Origin: Ahrensia sp.
Lineage (GTDB): Bacteria; Pseudomonadota; Alphaproteobacteria; Rhizobiales; Rhizobiaceae
Assembly (NCBI GenBank): GCA_003233475.1
Contig: QILU01000228.1
Span: 1 to 11,001, forward strand
Direction: 5' to 3'
DNA: 11,001 nt
The notes under the pieces were generated by a model. That model was given only the letters and a program-made list of their open reading frames with translations, made no database searches and had not been told where the DNA came from. The position numbers and the translations under genes were made by a program. This document shows positions 8,048 through 11,001 of this stretch, in pieces. Position 1 is the stretch's first letter; every line of letters starts with the position of its first letter.

Positions 8048-8062
8048 TTAACAGAAGGTTAA
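8048..8062. promoter_or_regulatory. CtrA-type box TTAA-N7-TTAA upstream of pal
   Basis: Two copies of GGTTAAC (8046-8052 and 8057-8063) are in direct repeat with an 11-bp period, giving TTAA-CAGAAGG-TTAA, an exact match to the CtrA full-site consensus TTAA(C)-N7-TTAA(C), and readable on both strands. The box lies 90-104 bp before the pal start, about 70-85 bp before its likely transcription start. CtrA is the cell-cycle response regulator of Alphaproteobacteria and controls division and envelope genes in several of them. Binding is inferred from the motif only. Confidence 0.55.
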
Positions 8063-8098
8063 CCGCAATAAGCAGGCTGCGAAGAATCACTAAGAGCC

Positions 8099-8117
8099 CA
8101 ATTAAGGCATTTAATTG
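8099..8117. repeat. Inverted repeat CAATTAA-N5-TTAATTG between the ureohydrolase gene and pal
   Basis: Perfect 7-bp arms are separated by GGCAT. The stem is AT-only apart from its outer pair and has no T-run, so it is a poor terminator for the ureohydrolase gene that ends at 8170; the layout fits a dimeric repressor or activator site upstream of pal. No factor can be named, and AT-rich arms arise by chance fairly often. Confidence 0.3.
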
Positions 8118-8169
8118 ACCAAGATGTAACTACTATAAGAATTCACAGGCTTATTTGTTTTGTGAAATC

Positions 8170-9138
8170 TTAATTGATCCTCAGCTTAGCCTCCGCCAAC
8201 TGGCAGAGAAGTTCGAACATGATTGAGGCTCCGACCCATGCGGTGGTGCCGGAGGGGTCGAACGGGGGGGAGACTTCGACAAGATCAGCGCCGATCAGGT
8301 TCACGCCGCGCATTTCACGCACCAGCCTTTGGGCGGTATAGGTGTCCGGCCCGCCAATTTCCGGCGTTCCTGTGCCGGGGGCAAAAGATGGGTCGATGAA
8401 ATCTATATCAAAGGAGCAATAGGTTTTTTCGTTTCCTACCACATCGCGGGCCTGTTTCATCACGTCTTCAAAGCCGCGTTCCATTAAATCTTCGATCATC
8501 AGGATGGTCACCCCGGCCTTGCGGCCAAATTCAATATCTTCGCCATCATACATGGTGCCGCGAATACCAATTTGGATTACCCGTTTGGGGTCGAGCAGCC
8601 CTTCTTCAATGGCGCGGCGAAAGGGGGTGCCGTGGGTGTATTTTGTGCCGCCGAAATATTCATTGAATAAATCGGTGTGGGCATCGAAATGGATCATGCC
8701 AACCGGGCCATCGCTTGCCAGTCCGCGCAGTATGGGCAGGGTGATTAAATGATCTCCCCCCGCGGTCAAAGGGGTTATGTTATCGGCTTTTAGTCTGGTA
8801 TAAAATTCCGTAACCCGCTCAAGGCTGGCCATTAAATCTGCCGGATTGGGGGGCACATCCCCAAGATCAGCGCAATTGCACAATTCAAAGGGCTTCAAAA
8901 GCGAAACCGGATGGACGGCGCGGATCATGGTGGAAGCATCGCGCAATTGGCGCGGACCGTGGCGGGCACCAGGGCGGTTTGTCGTTCCCCCGTCCCAGGG
9001 CACGCCAATCAGGCCGATCTCAACTTCTTTATATAGAGGATCATCCGGGGTGAGGTGGGGCAGGCGCATGAATGAGGGAATTCCGGCAAATCGCGGCAGA
9101 TCAAAACCGGAGACGGGCTGAAAGGCGGGATGGGTCAC
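8170..9138 (-). CDS. speB: Agmatinase-family ureohydrolase (agmatinase or guanidinobutyrase type)
   Basis: This 322-residue enzyme belongs to the arginase/agmatinase/formiminoglutamase superfamily, which hydrolyses guanidino compounds to urea and an amine using two Mn ions. All six metal ligands are present: His130 in TAGGDH, Asp152, His154 and Asp156 in FDAHTD, and Asp244 and Asp246 in SFDIDFIDP. The family signature FAPGTGTPEIGG follows at 252-263. The N-terminal FDLPRFAGIPSFMRLPH and GGTTNRPGARHGPR are typical of the agmatinase/guanidinobutyrase/guanidinopropionase cluster, so the substrate (agmatine, 4-guanidinobutanoate or another) cannot be settled from sequence. The frame stays open to an ATG at 9315, but those 59 residues do not resemble the family; the GTG at 9136-9138 is preferred because AAAGGG lies five bases upstream and the protein then starts at the normal point. 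It is divergent from a TerC-family gene across 269 bp. Confidence 0.9.
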   Translation of the reverse strand: MTHPAFQPVSGFDLPRFAGIPSFMRLPHLTPDDPLYKEVEIGLIGVPWDGGTTNRPGARHGPRQLRDASTMIRAVHPVSLLKPFELCNCADLGDVPPNPADLMASLERVTEFYTRLKADNITPLTAGGDHLITLPILRGLASDGPVGMIHFDAHTDLFNEYFGGTKYTHGTPFRRAIEEGLLDPKRVIQIGIRGTMYDGEDIEFGRKAGVTILMIEDLMERGFEDVMKQARDVVGNEKTYCSFDIDFIDPSFAPGTGTPEIGGPDTYTAQRLVREMRGVNLIGADLVEVSPPFDPSGTTAWVGASIMFELLCQLAEAKLRIN

Positions 9139-9236
9139 GGACGCCCTTTCGTTGGAGAAACAGATCAAGTTTGAACAACAGATTAGGCAGACATTGCCGC
9201 ACCTGCGTGTTGTGAGTCGAGAGGATTTAGAAATAT

Positions 9237-9265
9237 TTTGTAAAACAGCAGATCTGGGGTGTAAA
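9237..9265 (-). promoter_or_regulatory. Possible promoter of the ureohydrolase gene
   Basis: On the minus strand TTTACA (9265-9260, five of six to the -35 consensus) and TACAAA (9242-9237, four of six to the -10) are 17 bp apart. Initiation near 9230 would give a leader of about 90 bases before the GTG at 9138. This would also place the 9315 ATG upstream of the transcript, which agrees with the shorter start. No plus-strand promoter of similar quality was found for the divergent gene. Confidence 0.35.
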
Positions 9266-9407
9266 AAAGCTAATTTGATCGTTAAGTAGCCATTGATGAT
9301 AAAAACCCTTAACAACGGTATTTATTGATTCTACGGCATTTAACGAGACAGCTCTTTCGCTGCGATTGGGAATATATGTTCGGGTATTTTAGTGAGGACG
9401 CTGCCTG

Positions 9408-10046
9408 ATGTGGGACATGATTCTTGATTTCGGCAAGATTGTGATTGTCGATATTGTTCTTTCTGGGGACAATGCGCTGATAATCGGTATGGCGGCGGCA
9501 GGCCTTGCACCAGAATTGCGGAAGAAAGCAATTTTCTACGGGTTGATAATTGCGGCCGTTATGCGGATTCTCTTTGCAATTGTAGCGACGAAACTTTTGG
9601 CCGTGCCGGGCTTATTGTTTTTTGGCGGAATATTATTGTTCTGGGTTTGCTGGAGTCTTTACAAGGAGATTAAAGCGCAGTCCGACAGGAAAGCAGCCGA
9701 GACGCACGATGATGCAATTGAGGATAACGCGGGGCAACCACGCCGAACGATGGCACAGGCCCTGTGGACGATAACGCTTGCTGATATAACCATGTCTATT
9801 GATAATGTGCTGGCGGTGGCCGCAATCGCTGATGGTGATGTGAATATGCTGGTGTTTGGTCTGGGGCTGGCCATTCTGCTCATGGCATTTGCTGCCACAA
9901 TAATTATGCATATGCTTGCCAAATACCCGTGGATTTCCTGGTTGGGACTGGCAGTGCTGCTCTATGTATCAGCTGAAATGCTGTATCGTGGGATATTCGA
10001 TAAAGCCTATGGAGTATTGGCTTATTTTAATATCGTTCTGAATTAA
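9408..10046 (+). CDS. TerC-family integral membrane protein (YjbE-type), probable metal ion transporter
   Basis: The 212-residue protein is a polytopic inner-membrane protein of the TerC family. It carries the two pseudo-symmetric family motifs, DIVLSGDN at 15-22 and DITMSIDN at 126-133, whose acidic and Asn residues are thought to line a metal path. Hydrophobic segments lie at about 5-20, 41-60, 67-86, 120-142, 146-170 and 176-195, with a polar loop at 87-116 separating the halves. Characterised relatives (Alx of E. coli, MeeF and MeeY of Bacillus) export manganese; others were first linked to tellurite resistance. Mn efflux is therefore likely but inferred. The ATG at 9408 is preceded by GAGG at ten bases; Met4 is an alternative. 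I looked upstream for a yybP-ykoY Mn riboswitch and saw no GGGGAGUAG core. It is divergent from a Mn-type ureohydrolase gene. Confidence 0.85.
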   Translation: MWDMILDFGKIVIVDIVLSGDNALIIGMAAAGLAPELRKKAIFYGLIIAAVMRILFAIVATKLLAVPGLLFFGGILLFWVCWSLYKEIKAQSDRKAAETHDDAIEDNAGQPRRTMAQALWTITLADITMSIDNVLAVAAIADGDVNMLVFGLGLAILLMAFAATIIMHMLAKYPWISWLGLAVLLYVSAEMLYRGIFDKAYGVLAYFNIVLN

Positions 10047-10061
10047 TCGCACTCAAGAAAA

Positions 10062-10095
10062 TTGACTTCAAAGACTGGTCAAACAGAGCTGTTTG
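10062..10095. repeat. Two overlapping inverted repeats upstream of mmsA
   Basis: TTGAC-N11-GTCAA (10062-10066 with 10078-10082) overlaps CAAACAG-AG-CTGTTTG (10080-10086 with 10089-10095, perfect 7-bp arms around AG). They fall between the TerC-family gene and mmsA, upstream of a possible promoter. No T-run follows, so a terminator is unlikely; operator sites are possible. This is pattern evidence only. Confidence 0.25.
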
Positions 10096-10109
10096 TGGTG
10101 CTGTTGGTT

Positions 10110-10138
10110 TTGGTTTGCCTGTTTTAATGATCTAAATT
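10110..10138 (+). promoter_or_regulatory. Possible mmsA promoter
   Basis: TTGGTT (10110-10115) and TAAATT (10133-10138) are 17 bp apart, each four of six to consensus, with initiation expected near 10145 and a leader of about 27 bases to the ATG. This is the best pair in the 125-bp gap, but modest. Confidence 0.3.
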
Positions 10139-10171
10139 GAGCGGGAAATAAGATTGCAGGAGTGAGTAAGA

Positions 10172-11001
10172 ATGGAAGAAATTAAACACTACATCGACGG
10201 TAAATTCGTTTCCGGCAAATCGGGCCGCACGGCGGATGTTTACAACCCGGCGATCGGGGAAGTTCAGGCACAGGTGCCGTTGGCCAACAGCGAAGAACTA
10301 AATGTTGCCGTTGAAATTGCCAAAGCGGCTCAGCCGGAATGGGCCACCCAGAACGCTCAAAAGCGTGGTCGGGTGATGATGGAGTTTGTTCGCCTGTTGC
10401 ACCGCGATATGGACAAATTGGCCGAAGCACTTTCCCGCGAACACGGCAAAACAATCCCGGACGCCAAGGGCGATGTTATTCGCGGCCTTGAGGTTGCGGA
10501 ATACTGCATTGGTGCGGCGCAAATGCTCAAGGGAGAGTTTTCTGAAGGGGCGGGCCCCGGTATTGATATGCACACCACCAAACAGCCCTTGGGTGTGGTG
10601 GCGGGGATAACTCCGTTTAACTTTCCGGCGATGATACCCATGTGGAAATTCTGCCCGGCAATTGTTTGCGGCAATGCATTTATCCTCAAACCTTCCGAGC
10701 GCGTCCCTTCTGTGCCCAATATGCTGGCGGCACTGATGAGCGAAGCCGGGTTGCCGGATGGCATTTTGAATGTGGTGCATGGGGACAAGGAAGCCGTTGA
10801 CGGGTTGTTGGATCATGAAGACATTGAAGCCATCGGCTTTGTGGGTTCCACCGCGATTGCGGAATATGTTTACACCCGTGGTTGTGCCAACGGAAAGCGC
10901 GTGCAGTGTTTTGGCGGCGCTAAAAACCACATGATCATCATGCCGGATGCGGATATGGATCAGGTTGTGGATGCGCTGATTGGTTCAGGCTTTGGCGCTG
11001 C
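10172..11001 (+). CDS. mmsA: CoA-acylating methylmalonate-semialdehyde dehydrogenase, N-terminal part
   Basis: MmsA oxidises methylmalonate semialdehyde (valine and thymine breakdown) or malonate semialdehyde (beta-alanine, inositol breakdown) with NAD and CoA to propionyl-CoA or acetyl-CoA. The window holds 276 codons of an expected roughly 500. Seen are the opening YIDGKFV, the NAD-domain PLGVVAGITPFNFPAM (139-154), KPSE at 173-176, GLPDGILNVVHG from 193, the Rossmann turn FVGST at 223-227, and FGGAKNH at 247-253, which replaces the ELGGK of ordinary aldehyde dehydrogenases and marks the MMSDH class. The sequence stops in SGFGA, a few residues before the expected catalytic Cys. The ATG at 10172-10174 has GGAG nine bases upstream. 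Neighbours (TerC-type transporter, ureohydrolase) do not reveal a shared pathway. The class is clear; which semialdehyde is preferred is not. Confidence 0.95.
   Translation, partial: MEEIKHYIDGKFVSGKSGRTADVYNPAIGEVQAQVPLANSEELNVAVEIAKAAQPEWATQNAQKRGRVMMEFVRLLHRDMDKLAEALSREHGKTIPDAKGDVIRGLEVAEYCIGAAQMLKGEFSEGAGPGIDMHTTKQPLGVVAGITPFNFPAMIPMWKFCPAIVCGNAFILKPSERVPSVPNMLAALMSEAGLPDGILNVVHGDKEAVDGLLDHEDIEAIGFVGSTAIAEYVYTRGCANGKRVQCFGGAKNHMIIMPDADMDQVVDALIGSGFGA

Noticed and set aside
9281..9313. GTTAAG-N21-CTTAAC in the ureohydrolase/TerC intergenic region
   Set aside because: Six-base arms with a 21-bp spacer are weak, and the spacing does not match a CtrA full site.
9139..9315. N-terminal extension of the ureohydrolase frame up to the ATG at 9315
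   Set aside because: The 59 extra residues are unlike the family, the GTG at 9138 has a good ribosome site, and a plausible promoter lies inside the extension.
9139..9407. Possible yybP-ykoY Mn riboswitch ahead of the TerC-family gene
   Set aside because: The conserved GGGGAGUAG and ACCUGAGA-type cores are not seen between the two divergent genes.

Overview
The window looks like ordinary chromosomal backbone of an alphaproteobacterium of moderate GC content. The signs are the minus-strand run pal, cpoB, tilS, ftsH, glmM; an FtsH that begins in the alphaproteobacterial style (MN.N.RNFALW); a Pal with the paired C-terminal cysteines typical of the class; and regulatory motifs matching alphaproteobacterial RpoH and CtrA consensus sites. 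I cannot name a genus. I see no mobile element, CRISPR array, tRNA or rRNA gene, and no stretch above 300 bp without a gene.

Left edge (1-1424): the C-terminal part of an aldo/keto reductase on the plus strand meets, tail to tail with one base between the stop codons, a complete YqjM-like old-yellow-enzyme oxidoreductase on the minus strand.

Centre (1529-7958, all minus strand, transcribed right to left): pal (outer-membrane lipoprotein), cpoB/ybgF (periplasmic TPR protein), tilS (tRNA-Ile lysidine synthetase), ftsH (membrane AAA+ zinc protease) and glmM (phosphoglucosamine mutase, supplying the UDP-GlcNAc route to peptidoglycan and LPS). The block mixes envelope constriction and integrity (Pal, CpoB), precursor supply (GlmM), membrane protein quality control (FtsH) and decoding (TilS). 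The sequence suggests several transcription units: a perfect TTAA-N7-TTAA (CtrA-type) box and an extended -10 lie upstream of pal; a strong intrinsic terminator follows pal; an exact match to the alphaproteobacterial heat-shock (RpoH) consensus lies before ftsH; and a TATAAT lies before the TTG-initiated glmM. tolB, which usually precedes pal, is absent from that position.

Right edge (8170-11001): a Mn-type ureohydrolase of the agmatinase/guanidinobutyrase group (minus) is divergent from a TerC-family membrane protein (plus), a family that includes manganese exporters. The last gene is the N-terminal 276 codons of an mmsA-type CoA-acylating methylmalonate-semialdehyde dehydrogenase (plus), cut off by the window end just before the expected catalytic cysteine.

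I found no convincing undescribed system. The most useful observations are regulatory (RpoH site before ftsH, CtrA box before pal, terminator between pal and cpoB) and contextual (pal separated from tolB; Mn enzyme next to a TerC gene). Three of the complete genes use non-ATG starts: glmM TTG, tilS GTG, ureohydrolase GTG.
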